NCBI GenBank assembly: GCA_014706295.1
Contig: JACSVZ010000008.1
Coordinates: 3,908,848 to 3,972,847 of the forward strand
DNA: 64,000 bases
Source of the DNA: Lycocorax pyrrhopterus obiensis
Lineage: Eukaryota; Chordata; Aves; Passeriformes; Paradisaeidae
Direction: 5' to 3'
The position numbers and the translations under genes are program-made. The first letter of the stretch is position 1. Every line of letters begins with the position of its first letter. Below, in pieces: positions 1-11,815 of the stretch. The notes under the pieces were generated by a model. The model saw nothing but the letters and a program-made list of their open reading frames with translations, was not told the DNA's origin and did not search any database.

Positions 1-249
1 CTGCCATGACATCAAGCTTGGGCAATTTAAAGCAATTATTTTCCCTGTCCCTTAATTGGTCACAGCACACTCCCACTCTGCCATGACTCCAACATCCCTG
101 CGTTGCTATGGGGGATTGAGTAGCTACCGCATTTCATGGAGCTCTCTACAATATGACTGCAAGCAGGGCTTTCCTCTGTTGACTTTTGCCTTCTTCGGAG
201 CCCAAGACAACCAGTGACATTTTCCTTCTGCCTCCTGGAAAAATACCTA
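1..249. other. Unassigned DNA at window start
   Basis: No coding, repeat or RNA signature recognised. If the CpG island drives a minus-strand gene, this would be its first intron. Confidence 0.4.
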
Positions 250-605
250 AGAGTCCACCTTGGACTGGACCAGGTTGCTCCAAGCCACATCCAACCTGGC
301 CTTGAACACTTCCAGGGATCCAGGGGCAGCCACAGCTTCTCTGGGCTACCTGTGCCAGGACCTCACCACCTTCACAGGGAAGAATTTAGGGAAGAGTTCC
401 TTCATAACATCTGATATAAACCTCTCCTTTTTTAGATTTAAACCATTGTCCCTCATCCTGTCACTATCTGCCCATGTAAAAAGTCCCTCTCCCTCTTATT
501 CACAGGCCCCATTGCAGTACTGAAAGGCTGCAATAAGGTCTCCCCAGAGCCTTTTAATGCCCAGGCTGAACATCCCCAGCTCTCCCATCCTGTCTCCTGA
601 GCAGA
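250..605 (-). mobile_element. CR1 LINE fragment, lacking its 3' tip
   Basis: Contains CAGGTTGCTCCAAGCC and CCTGGCCTTGAACACTTCCA, then diverged CR1 sequence up to CTCCCATCCTGTCTCC. The ATTCTATG-type 3' end is missing, so it is truncated at both sides or too diverged to follow. Older than the copy at 26435. Confidence 0.85.
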
Positions 606-659
606 GGGATGTGAATGCTGAAAGCCTGGCTGCAGAGAGATTTCTCAGTTTTCTGACAG

Positions 660-938
660 TGTCTGTGTGAAAGCCTTGCTTTCTCACGGACGCTATGGGA
701 AAACAGTTGGGAGATTTTGTAAACCATGGCATTGTTATGACACCAAGGAGAAAATATCTGAAGTAAGTGTTGTTGGGTTCAGCCAATCCCTCTGGGGGGT
801 GCTTGGTCAGTGAACCAATAACCTTATGTCAGTCCAGCGTGCTAAGGTATATAAGCGAATTTGTAAATTGATAAAGGGTCGGTTTCTTCTCGTCCTAAAC
901 CGTCCATGTCACTTTATTCCTCGGTCTCTGCTCACTAG
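660..938 (+). mobile_element. Possible solo LTR of an avian endogenous retrovirus
   Basis: CCAAT words at about 783 and 814 precede a TATA box (GTATATAAGC) near 847, then a short GC-poor leader and a region ending GGTCTCTGCTCA, the layout of a U3-R-U5 unit. TGACAG occurs at both 654-659 and 939-944, which could be a 6-bp target duplication, but the 3' end then lacks the expected CA. No gag, pol or env frame is present. Confidence 0.4.
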
Positions 939-944
939 TGACAG

Positions 945-1369
945 AGGGGCTCCAGCCCTCGGAGCATCTTGACTTCCAAACATTGAGACAACTCGAACTC
1001 AGCAGTCAAAGACTGAAATAAAGGACATGCAGGACTATCAACACACCTGCACTTCCCTCATCTCCAGCTGAAGATCTATTAGAACAGTTAGGAGTTGACA
1101 AGGAACCCACAGACATTATACCTTGGAGCAGCTTAGGCTGCACATTCATTTACAAACGAAATATTTGTGGAAAATTGCGTAGAAGACCTAAAGCAGGTGC
1201 TCATTACCTGAACGAATTGCTAAGGCACCAAAGCACAAACACAGTGCTGTTCAGGGGGCAGGTAGGGTGTCTCCCGGACTCCAGAACCACACACACACAG
1301 AGCGCATTCCCAGGGAACGAAGCTTCCCGAGCACCCCGAAGCCCCGGGGGTCCCTGCAGAGGCAGCTCC
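945..1369. other. Unassigned DNA between LTR-like segment and CpG island
   Basis: Moderate GC, no convincing frame. It may be the continuation of the retroviral leader or single-copy flank. A minus-strand CAG/GTAATG donor-like site near 1209-1214 is noted without support for an exon. Confidence 0.35.
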
Positions 1370-1938
1370 CACTCACAAACAACAGCGGGCGACCCCCGCG
1401 GCGCCGCGCGGCTGCGAGGACAGGCCTCGGTATGGACCCACACCGAGTCTTCGGACCCCGCTAAGAGCTGCCGAGCTCGGGGGGACACCGCGGCCACCCC
1501 CGGAGCCCGCCCGAAGCCCCCTCAGGGCCCGCCCGCTCAGCGCCACTGCCCCGCCCACCGCACGCCTCGCCGTTGCCCGGACACCGCCGCCCCGCCCACC
1601 CCCCGCTGATTGGCCCCTGTGGCAGCCCGGGCTGGGGGAGGAGCGCGGTGATTGGCTGCGAGCCGCTTGATCGACGGGAGAGGGGCGGAGGGAGCAGCCG
1701 GGCCGCGCAGGCGCCCCGAGGCGCAGCGGAGTGTGTGTGTGGGGGTGTGGCCGCCGGCTTTCCCGCGCAAACGCTCCCCCCTCACACACCCCCCCGCCCT
1801 CAGCGAGCGCCGCCGCCGCGGAGGCTTCGCCCGCTGCCCGCCAAGGGGCGGCTGTGGCGGCGGCCGCACGGCCCCGGAACGGGAAGCGCTGCGGGGGCCG
1901 AGCGGAGGCAGCAAGCGAGGAAGAGCCGTCACCCCGTC

Positions 1939-1955
1939 CCCCCCCCCCCCCCCAC
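1939..1955 (+). repeat. Poly-C run
   Basis: A run of about 16 C in the CpG island. Length may be unreliable in an assembly. Confidence 0.85.
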
Positions 1956-2095
1956 CTTACCCGGGGCCGGCCTCGCGCGCGCCGCCGCTACCGCCTCGCG
2001 CCCCCCCTCCCTTTATGGCCGCCCCTCACCCGCCCCTCTCACGCCCTTTCCCCTCACGGCCTCGGCCATGGCCGGGCCTTCCCGGAGAACGGCAG

Positions 2096-2345
2096 CGGCG
2101 GCGGGAAGAGGAGGAGGAGGAAGAGGAGGAGGAGGAGGTGGGTCGTGCGGCCGAGGAGAGAGGGAAGGAGAGGAGCAGGGCCTCGCCGCGGCCCCCGGAG
2201 CCCCCGCGCCGCCGCTCCCCTCACCTGCCGGCGCCCGCCGCCGCTGCCGCCGCCTCCTCCTTCTTGTCTTCCCTTCCTCTTTTTCCTCCCCCTCTTTTCC
2301 TCCTCTCTTTGCCTCCCTTCCCCTTTCCTCCCCACTTTCCCTTTT
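2096..2345. repeat. Purine tract followed by pyrimidine tract in the CpG island
   Basis: About 2100-2175 is nearly all A/G on the plus strand (GAGGAGGAGG units). About 2249-2345 is nearly all C/T (CCTCCTCC and TTCC units). Low complexity; long open frames here are composition artefacts. Confidence 0.8.
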
Positions 2346-5300
2346 CGGCTCCCCCCGCCCTCGCTCCGCCTCAGCCGCTCTCCCCGTATTGTATGTTTCA
2401 ATGGCGATGGCGGCTGCTGGTGAGGGGGGCGGCAGGGGTTTCCTCCCGCTCCGCACATACCGCCTCTAGGAGGAGTCACTGCAGCCCGGACCCGCTACAA
2501 CCCCCCTCTCTTGGCTGCCGCCCTCCTCGCCCGGGCCCCAGGGCTGCAGTGGGGGCAGGAACCCCCTCCCCGCCCAGCAGAGAAAGGGCCCCCCTGACCC
2601 TAGTCCCAGTGGGCTTGAGGTGGTCGGGAGCATAAAGGCAGAAAGCCTCCCATCCTTCCCCAGGGTGGAGGAGTTCGGAGATGGAGAGGTTTCAAGGCAA
2701 TCCCAGATTGGGCTAAAGCTCAAGGAGTACCTGTTTTTTGTTATAGAGAGCCACCCATCCCTCTATCCCTTTGGCAGGGTGACCTGTGTGCCTCGCTATG
2801 GTGCCTCTAACCCAAATATTCCAGCATCCCCAAGCCGGCTTGGAACGGCCGGAACAAAGAGTGCCGGCAGCTCTTTGTGTTGTCTCGCGTTGGAGTGTTC
2901 TGGGCGCTCGCAGGCTTTCCAACTCGTCCATGAGGGCTGCAAACTTCACTTCCCTTCTGAATGGAAGCTGAAGGTTTTTCCTTTCTTCCCCGCAGTCGCA
3001 CGGATTCAGGAGCTGGAGCTCCAAGAGATGCAATAAGCGATTGTGTTATGACTCTTGGCAGCGCCAAATCCGTGAGCAGAGGCTGGTGCAAACGGGAGAG
3101 TACAGGGCTACACCTCTTTAACTCAGGTATATTTTTACATGAAAGTGGGTTTATATTATCATTCCTATACAAATATTTTACATCGTTGCACTGATTTAGC
3201 TGTAACGACATTTAGGGGCTACTGTAATGCACTAGGAGAGACATTATTAACACAGACCACTCCTCGCTTGCACTTACTTTAGCAGAGTGTCTGGGAACAA
3301 CAGAGAGAAAGAACCATTCACGCTTTCAGCGTTCTCTTTGCCACTGTAAAAAATGATAAAAGATTCACTGGAGTTCGGTTTTTGGCTCTGCCAAAGTAAG
3401 CAATTTTGTGTCTGCATAGGACTGGATTTGGTGGAGAAAAAAAGCAATGGAGTATTTCTCCAGGTTATGTTAATTGTGGATCGCACCATCTCCTGAAGAA
3501 AGAGGGCATGAGTTCAGGACCTGCGTTTTCCTGGACTGCAGTGTGACCTTGGGTAAAGCAGTTCACTTTACACAGCTGTATTTTGACTGTTGTTAAAATG
3601 GAAATAAAGATGTAATTTCTCTTTTCAAACACTCAGTAGGAGCCTCAATGCATTTCTGTGGCTTAATTCTTTGGAGTCTGTTCTCTTCCCCACTTCTTTT
3701 TGAAAAAGAGGTCAAGATGCTTTGAGACCATAGGAGAAAAACTCGTGTATGAGTTTGACTTATTTTACATGTAAGAGGAAGCCTTACCTAGATATTGCCC
3801 ACTGAGAGTTGGAATTTAGCAAAGGAAGAAGATATCTGTAGGCTTGTCAGTGTACTGAACCATATTAGGAGGGTAGGAGGAAGCTCAAGAAGATTTTCAA
3901 GCACTAAGCATAAAAATGAATGACAACATAAAACCCATGTGAAAAAGGAAGAAAAGCATTTACATTTTTCTATTTCCAGGTACAAATAACTGCATCCAAT
4001 AACCCTTACAATCATGCATGCAGTACATGGTTTTGTAATTAAAATTAATTTGAGATGAGGCAAAATAAGCATCCTAAGTTTTTGAAAACATTCCCAGTTT
4101 GTTGGAGTTTAACATCAAATAGTTGCTGTGTGATAAGAACACAAGCAGGTGGGAGGTCTTTCAAGGGAAAAAAAAAAGCCTTTATGTGAGGCAAACTTTC
4201 AACATCAGGAGAACTCACTCTGTTTATAACAACATTTTTCTGTTTGCACACAACATTCTCCTGAAGGAAACAGGAGTGCTGGAGAAGTGCGAGAGAGGAC
4301 ATTGAAGATTTTCACAGTGTAACACTTTCAGAGTCAGTCATAGATGGCTGAATTTTAATGCCAGTTTTCCTGCTGTTGTGATTTTTAATAGTCTCACCAT
4401 AACTCAATTTCCCCTCTTTATTTCTCCAGTGGATACAGCCTATCCTTAACCTAAATATTAACAGCATTTCATGGATGTTTTATGTTGTTTCAAATATTTC
4501 TGTAAGATTCTGAGTCACTTAGTGACACAGTAAAGAATTTTTGAGTAGAGCAGATCAGAGCAAGGCAACATTGGATCAGTAACAAGGTGTGAATTGTTCT
4601 GCAGTAACGGCACCCTTGGAACCAGCTGCTTTTTAGAGCAGGTAAGAGACTTTTGGTCACAGTACCTGTATGTTCTGGCCATTTAGACGGAGTTATTCAG
4701 GAAAGAACTGTTACTAACTATCACTTGTGCCGTGCTGGAGTCAAGGGGAGTTTTCCCCACTCAGCAGGAGCGGGGCCTGCCCTCTCTAGGTTGTGCAAAG
4801 ACCATCTGCCTGTTGCCTTCCGAGCGCAAATACAATCTGTTACTTTGTCAAAATAAGCAACACATCTATCGGATCATTTATAGCCTGCTGCCTGCCTGCC
4901 TCCCCAGCTATGGAGGAAACAGCCTGTTTATGGCACTCTCATTTTGGGGCAGAAGCTGTTGTATCTCAAACATTGTAATGAATATTTCATAGCTCCAGAA
5001 CCCAGAGAGCTTTGGTCTCGTTTGGGCTGGCAGGCATTCAAGGTCATCCTGGCATGACAGGAATGCCAAGTACTCCAAAAGCTCTATTTTATGGATGTAT
5101 ATAATCCAGGAACTTGATCAAATCAGTGTAAGCATTGCCCTGTCATTAGGAAAACCAAATACAATCAAAGTTGATGTGTGCCTATACTAAGGTCATAGAG
5201 AACAGCTGTAACAACTGAGTTCTGCAGCTATCTGTATTTCTGTAATGAATGATTTTTCCCATTTTTTGAGCCATTTTTTAACCCTTTCTCCACCTTTTAT

Positions 5301-8300
5301 ATTGCTTATGTGCTTGTTATGCCAGTAGATTGGGTACAACGGGCTAAAGAAGCCAGAAAAATTACATCCTAACTTTCTGGAGAACTCTCTTTTAGTAGCA
5401 CTTTCTTAAATTAGACCATCCCACGTACTTTAGAATTTAAAGTCTTCGTGTGTGTCAGATTCTGCAATATTGTTTAATGTAGGCTGATTAGCTGCAGTCA
5501 CAGGTTAGCTATAGTGTGTAAGCAAGGGGAAAGGTCTTTCCTCCCCAAACACCTACTGATTCTAAAAGTTAAATGTAGCTTATTAGCTTAACAGAATATC
5601 AACAATGTCTTTTCATCCTTTAAAAGGAGATTTTAATCCTTGTTACTTTTCCTTAAATGCAGCTATGCAGACTGCAGAGATCATTGCCTTAATTATTCCT
5701 TAGTCATATAAGTAAAAATACTAATTGAATGTTTAATCACAATCAACATGACTCGTTTGGTTGGTTTTTTCTGTCTAATGGAGATTTACAAATATATCTT
5801 TCAGAATGAATAAAAAAAGAATAAGGTAACAAACCCCAGAAAATAACGTTGGTTTCAGCTGAGGAACACATTGTAGGATCTCTCTCCACAACTCAGAAAT
5901 AGTAGCCAGAAAGGGATCGGGAAAATTGTGGGAATCACGAGTATATAACGGCTTCTCTAAAGAATTAGAACAGGTCAGGACTTCTAGCTAAGGAAACTGA
6001 GTGATGACTTGAGAAAGGACTGATGCTTTTGGCTTGGTGCTCTGTGCCTCCCAAGGATTGCAATTTTTACATTAACTACTAAAAAACCTATTTCAGTTTC
6101 TGAGTTTGAGGAAAGCTGGATGGATAAAGCGATAAATTTGTGAGTGGTGCTTTTGGCCACAGATCAATATGATAACCAGGCACTGCCAAGCTAAGAGGCA
6201 GAAAAGCCTCTATCCCTGTGAATTTCTTAAAACAAACTACCTGCAACAACGTTTGAACATTTACTATAGCACAGTTTTTTAGTTCAGAAAGTGACACATT
6301 CTTTGTCTGGGGACTCCGGATGCAATGATTTGGGTTTGGCATTTGCAGAACTGTATTTATTTGTCAGGGGAGCACAGATACAGCAATGTGGCATTGCACC
6401 GTTTGATCACCGAGTCACTCAGCTACAGATCCCTCCAGATCTGTACTGAATAGATCACACTTCCCACTTCTCACAGTGTTGCAAAGGGATCTTAGATCCA
6501 ATTGACTATTCTTGTGCTAATAAGGATGTCTGTCCCTTTGCTGTTACACCCTTTGGTGTAGTTTGGAGCAGTGACACACATTTCCTTTCTCCTCTGGTGA
6601 CACAGACAAGCACATTGTCTCCCTTGATGGGACCATTAAGCTCCAAGTTCTTTTCAGAGCAGCCTCACAGGTCAGGACAGCACAGCACTGCGTGTTTGCC
6701 TGCTTTCGTAATTGTTCCTGAGTTTGATTTAAAACAAGACAATTTATCTCATTAGCTATTTTTTCCTGCTAACTGCAGAGCCCTAAAGGAAAAAAATATC
6801 TCAGCTGTGTCCTATAAATAAATGAAAATGCTTTGAAACAAGCCAACTTCTGGGTCTCACCTTTATCTGAAGCAGGACGCAGCAAACCATCAGAACATTT
6901 ATTTATTGCACAAGTGCAAGATTTCACTACTCTCCCAGGGTAGAGCCAGGAGCCATCACTTTATAAAGCAAGAGTGACCTCGAAGCCTTAAGGAACGGTA
7001 AAAGCCAAAGTTTCAAACACATTCTTCATTCCAAGTTGGATCATCAAAACATGTTTGTTTTCCTATATAACTTTATGCATCAGTCACTGTTAAACATCCA
7101 GATCGTTGAGAATTTTGCCTCACATTCCAAGCTCATTGTCTGTACCCAGAGGAGATCAGGAGTGAAGCACACTTTTGCTGTCCGGCCACTCAGAGCTATT
7201 GGTTTTTCATCACATCACTTTCATTCCAAGGAACCACCACTGCATTGGTGATTGGGCTCACATAGAAACACACCCAGGCACATAGGAGAGGAGGAGGGGA
7301 GGGAAAGGGCTGTACCCCTAAGCTGAAGGAAGGGAGAGATGGATGGACACCTTGCCATTGTTTCTCTCAGATTCGAGGAAAGACAACACACAAAGCTGAT
7401 AATTACAATAATTTTAGCATGGGCATAACTAGAGAGAGTTTATGTCTCTCCCCTCTTTGCTCTAGCTCTCTCAGTTCCACAGTTAGTACGGGTTTGTGAC
7501 TTATGGTTGATTTATTAATGTAAGAGCAAGCTGCTGTTCATGCCATGGGAGGTTTCAGGCTTTCTACCGTGCAGATTCCGCAGTGTCCAGTGCTAGGGCT
7601 CACCTGATGTTGCTGCCCTTCCCTTAGCACAGGCACTAGGTAGGACTCCGTTTTCTGTCCAGCTGTCTAATTTTATAGTGATAACAGTCTTTTTGAGGTT
7701 TTTGTCCTTCCAAGTTCATTGACGTTTCCCACCAAGTTCCACAGATCCTGGGCCTGACTGGCAAACAGCAGATGGCGTGGTTGCCTCAGCACAGGAACCT
7801 GAAACCCACCCCCAAAGGGGAAGTGAATTCACCTGTAAGTGAATTTATGGGCTATGATTTGCATGTGGTGTCATTTACAAAAGACACAAACTATGTGTAG
7901 GTAAACAGGCACTTTTATAAAAGGAGAAGAAAGTATGTACATTGTAGGGAACAAATGCAGACTATACCAGAATAGGTATCCATGTATGTATTTAATTTAT
8001 AAGTTAAAATAGAAACCTCACTAAAACATTGACCCAAAGGAAAAAAGCTTCAACACAATGCATGGGGAGTTCATCAGACTCCTCTTGGAAAACAATGGGA
8101 TGACACTTTAAATATGATGTCATGTTTACCATTACAACCACCCCCAGCCAGAGATATTTTTCATAACCTCCTGCCTGTTTTTTTAGCCCACTTTTAGTCA
8201 TCCAAAAACCCATTCCCCAAACAAACTTCCTCCTAAAATCTCACATCTTTGTTCTCCTAATGTAGTGACTAAGCTAAGGTATTTAAAATAGTACTATACA

Positions 8301-11284
8301 GCTCTGCATAGCAGTTTTTATCACAATATGAACCAGTACCTCTGAGTAACATCAGCACTGTTTTCTTCATCTGATAAATGGGTACTTGGTGATTAAACAT
8401 AAAATTCCCATCTTTTACAAGAAGATAGAAATGCTTTGAAGGCGTTATTTTTAAGCAATGCTTTACTTTTACAAACCTCAGCTTTATTTACTATGGAGGA
8501 GTGGATTCAGGGGGTTCTTTAAGTGTATCCCTGGTTTCCAGGACAGAGATGGTTACATTGAAATCACTGGATTAATTAATGAACTCAGGAAGTGTAACTG
8601 AAACTCAGCTTTTGTTCTGACATAAAAATTCCTAAGCTGTTTTTCACTCATACAGATGGAAATCATTTACCTAAATCCGTTTCCTTGTACACATTGAGTG
8701 TTTAGTCCTTAAGTGTCTTTTTAATCTTATATCACACTGAGAAAAGTTTTGCTTGAAAACTTAAAAGTGGAAAAAATATCTATAAAGAAACACCAAATAA
8801 TTACAATATTTCAATTCTGTTATGATCAGTATAACTCCTTATGGCACAGCTGTCTCTGCTTTTCTAAAACATTGCTAGGAATGGTCAACATGGAATTCAG
8901 AATTCCCAGGATTAAAAACCAAACAAATCAGCACTATCATATTAAGAAGAAAAAAGTGAAACAGAAAAGTCAAACGCTCATTTTGGCTGAAGAAGCTCCT
9001 ACTGAGGTTGAAAAGCTTGTGGGAAAGAACAGCCCTTTGTTCTCTTCATTCTAGCAATTATTTAGTGTGGAATTTAGTGGAAGTCCAAAAAATTCCAAGT
9101 AGCTAAACTATGTCAAAAGGAGTTGAAATAAAGTCTTAGAAACAGCACAATGACAGTAAAAATTACTGGTAACACAAAAATATACACAGCACATACACGA
9201 ATCAATGCCAAATAACATTGGACATTCAATATACAGGCTGAAAAGTTCAATGTGAAAAAAAGTGTACAAAATGTATTCAGATTTAAACATCTCAATCAAC
9301 CAATCAGTGTCTATAAGAGAAACATAGAAACAATGCCCTATCAAGGTCTACTCACAATTCATTACTTTACTACAGCTACAATAAATATTCTACATCCTAT
9401 GCCATCAAAGGGGAAGAACCTCTCTTGTAAAATATAAGGAAACCAGATATGTAACGACACAAAGTTGCTTCAAAAATCGTTCTCCTGCAGGGATTAGGTC
9501 ATTGGTGTTTGTCTGGTGTTGGCTGAGGAGCAGATCTTGGACAGAAAGCGTCCCAATACCAAAGAATTTGGTGTCCAAGTGACACAAAAATGAGAAACAG
9601 GAGCAGTGCCAATGACACAAGCATTCCAGGTGTGGGAAAGGCCATCAGGGACGTGTTTCCTGTTGCTCCGAGGACACTGAATGCCAAGGGAGGATCAATG
9701 TGACTTCTTGGAGGAGCTAAGTCACCTGGATGGGGGACAGCCCACCCACCTCCAAGCCAGAGCATCCAGAGAAACACCTCCCCGCAGCCACTCACTCTGC
9801 ACCCACTGGTGATGGAAGTGTGGAGAGCCCGTGACATCCACAGGCTGTCCTCATAAATCAGGAACTCCCTCCCATTGCTGCACTGCTCAACATCTGGAGC
9901 TAATCCTGCATCACTAAAGCCATGAGAACGGTGTGGGGTCCGGCCGATCCTCCCTGTGTCGGGGGGATAATCTCAGCCCTTTTTGGGGTGGCAGTGAACA
10001 CAACAATGAATGTTCTGCCTCAGTTTGCCCATCTTTAAGTGTAGTGGGTGAGGGAGAACAAGGAATAGCAGAATGAAGGGAGTGGGAATGGGACAAGTCA
10101 TGAATGAACGGTGAGGGACCAGGCTTGGAGAAGGAGTCTGCTTATGGTGGCCTGCACAGTCTTGCTGCCAAGTGTCTCCTTTTCACTGACATCGCCCAGA
10201 AAAGGCTGTGGAATTTAAGAAGCTAACATTCTTCCTCTGGAAGGCTCAAAAAAAGGGTGAAACTGCTTGGTCTGTGGCGCTGCTGTAGGGTGCAACATCA
10301 GGTTAAAAGCAAATCTTTGCAGGAGAGCAAAAGGGACAATTTACTGAAGCAACATTTTGAAACGCGACCGTGAAAAAACAATGGAATTATCACAAAATGG
10401 AATTTCACCCTCCCAGAAAACCCCCACCAGAGACAAGAGACTGACAAACAGCATACCATGGAAAGCGATAGTGTAAGTTGCACTCCACAAGCTCCACAAC
10501 CAGTCCTCTCATACCTGCCATTAGTATCTAACTTATTAAACTTGGAAACAGCAGTTCAACAAATTCACGTTTTGCAGGAAAAACAAAAGTTTAGCATGTT
10601 TTTCTTGAAAAAAAATCTGCAGTATTCTAACTCTGTTTAAAAAAACCCAAAATAATAAGAAAGCTACAAAACTACACTGCCCTTGCTGCCTTTAAACAGT
10701 AAAAGGTTTACAGTCAACTCTAAAATAAATCACAAACATCTACAGTCTTAATTAATGTTTTGTCATGATGTTCTCATCAGACCAAAACGTTTAACAAAGC
10801 AGGCCTACAAAGAGGGAGGAAGGATAGCAGGAAGGATAGATAATAACAGTGAGTGGAAAATGATCAAAACATGACTAACAGAGATTTTCTGAAAATGCAG
10901 AAAAGAAAGTAGCTATTTTGTCTGGATCAAAGACATCTGGAAGATATAGGGACAAAAAGAGGGGAAGGGAAAAAAAACCCGAAGTGTAAAAGAAGGGGAG
11001 ACCCTCATCCAGCAAAGCATTTGCACATAGGCTCAGGGTGAAGCACAGCCTAAAGCTAAGCTTGAATCAGAGTGTGTTGCTGGATTCAGAGGAGGAAAAA
11101 CAATAGCAACAGACAGTAATACTTGAGCAGGTACCCTCCAAGAACTTGCCATCTTCAAATAAATGTCTTTTAAATTTAATTTTTCAGCTCTTTCTAGCCA
11201 AGCCTGCGATTTCAGGCTGTAGAACGTTGCTGAAGAGGACACAGCGGCTCTTACCAGACTTCACTTCTTTCAGACAGACCACCT

Positions 11285-11330
11285 AAGGTGGGAAGAGACC
11301 ATTTCCAATCATCTGGTCCCTAACATAGCC
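11285..11330 (-). mobile_element. Short degraded CR1 3' remnant
   Basis: AGGTGGGAAGAGACC followed by AATCATCTGGTCCCTAAC resembles the reverse complement of the conserved last 40 bases of CR1. Too short for a firm call. Confidence 0.5.
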
Positions 11331-11743
11331 CTTTTGATCTTTGTAAATGTAAATGAAGAGTTGTGGAGAGAGTGTTTTGTCTGGGAGAGGTCACTGGCAC
11401 CTGGTCCCTAGGTGTGGCCTCGAGGGATATGTTTATCCTCACTAAAAACCGGTTTGCCTATAGAAAGCATCTTTTCACTACTGAACTTGGGGAGAAAAAC
11501 ACAACAGGAATGTCCTTAGGACATTTTGGGTGAGGAACTTTTACACACTTATTCCAAAAGCCCATTAAAAATATACCTAAAAGAAAACACAAGAAAACAG
11601 AATAGAGCAAAAAAATTGCCCCCAAAAATCATTAACAAAAAGTAGAAGTAACATTACCAAACTATATATATAATGGTTTTCATTTAAAAAAGAAGGAAAA
11701 ATGCACACCTACTGCCTGCAGTTCTGGTCAGGTTCTCCCTCTG

Positions 11744-11815
11744 CCCCCCACCCCGACCCCCCTTCCCCCCCCCCCCGCCAAAAAAAAAGTAAAAATAAAA
11801 AAAAATACAAATCAA
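11744..11815 (+). repeat. Low-complexity C-rich then A-rich run
   Basis: CCCCCCACCCC-type sequence followed by A-rich sequence with few interruptions. Simple sequence, no function inferred. Confidence 0.85.

Larger units (their letters stand above)
1370..2600. promoter_or_regulatory. CpG island promoter, probably of the gene next to COL13A1
   Basis: Dense CpG and GC boxes (GGGGCGG) in otherwise AT-rich DNA. Two ATTGG boxes (about 1609 and 1650) read CCAAT on the minus strand. A minus-strand donor CAG/GTGAGG has its exon edge at 2225, and a plus-strand donor CTG/GTGAGG ends at 2419, so direction is not settled. In human, MACROH2A2 follows COL13A1 in the same orientation (remembered synteny). 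A minus-strand first exon of that gene, with its body left of position 1, fits but is not proved. Confidence 0.6.

Noticed and set aside
660..938. Complete endogenous retrovirus
   Set aside because: No coding regions, primer-binding site or second LTR are visible. At most a solo LTR.
1573..2635. Long overlapping open frames of 140-330 codons in the CpG island on both strands
   Set aside because: They are rich in Pro, Arg, Ala and Gly from GC bias and low-complexity tracts, exist in several frames at once and show no domain.
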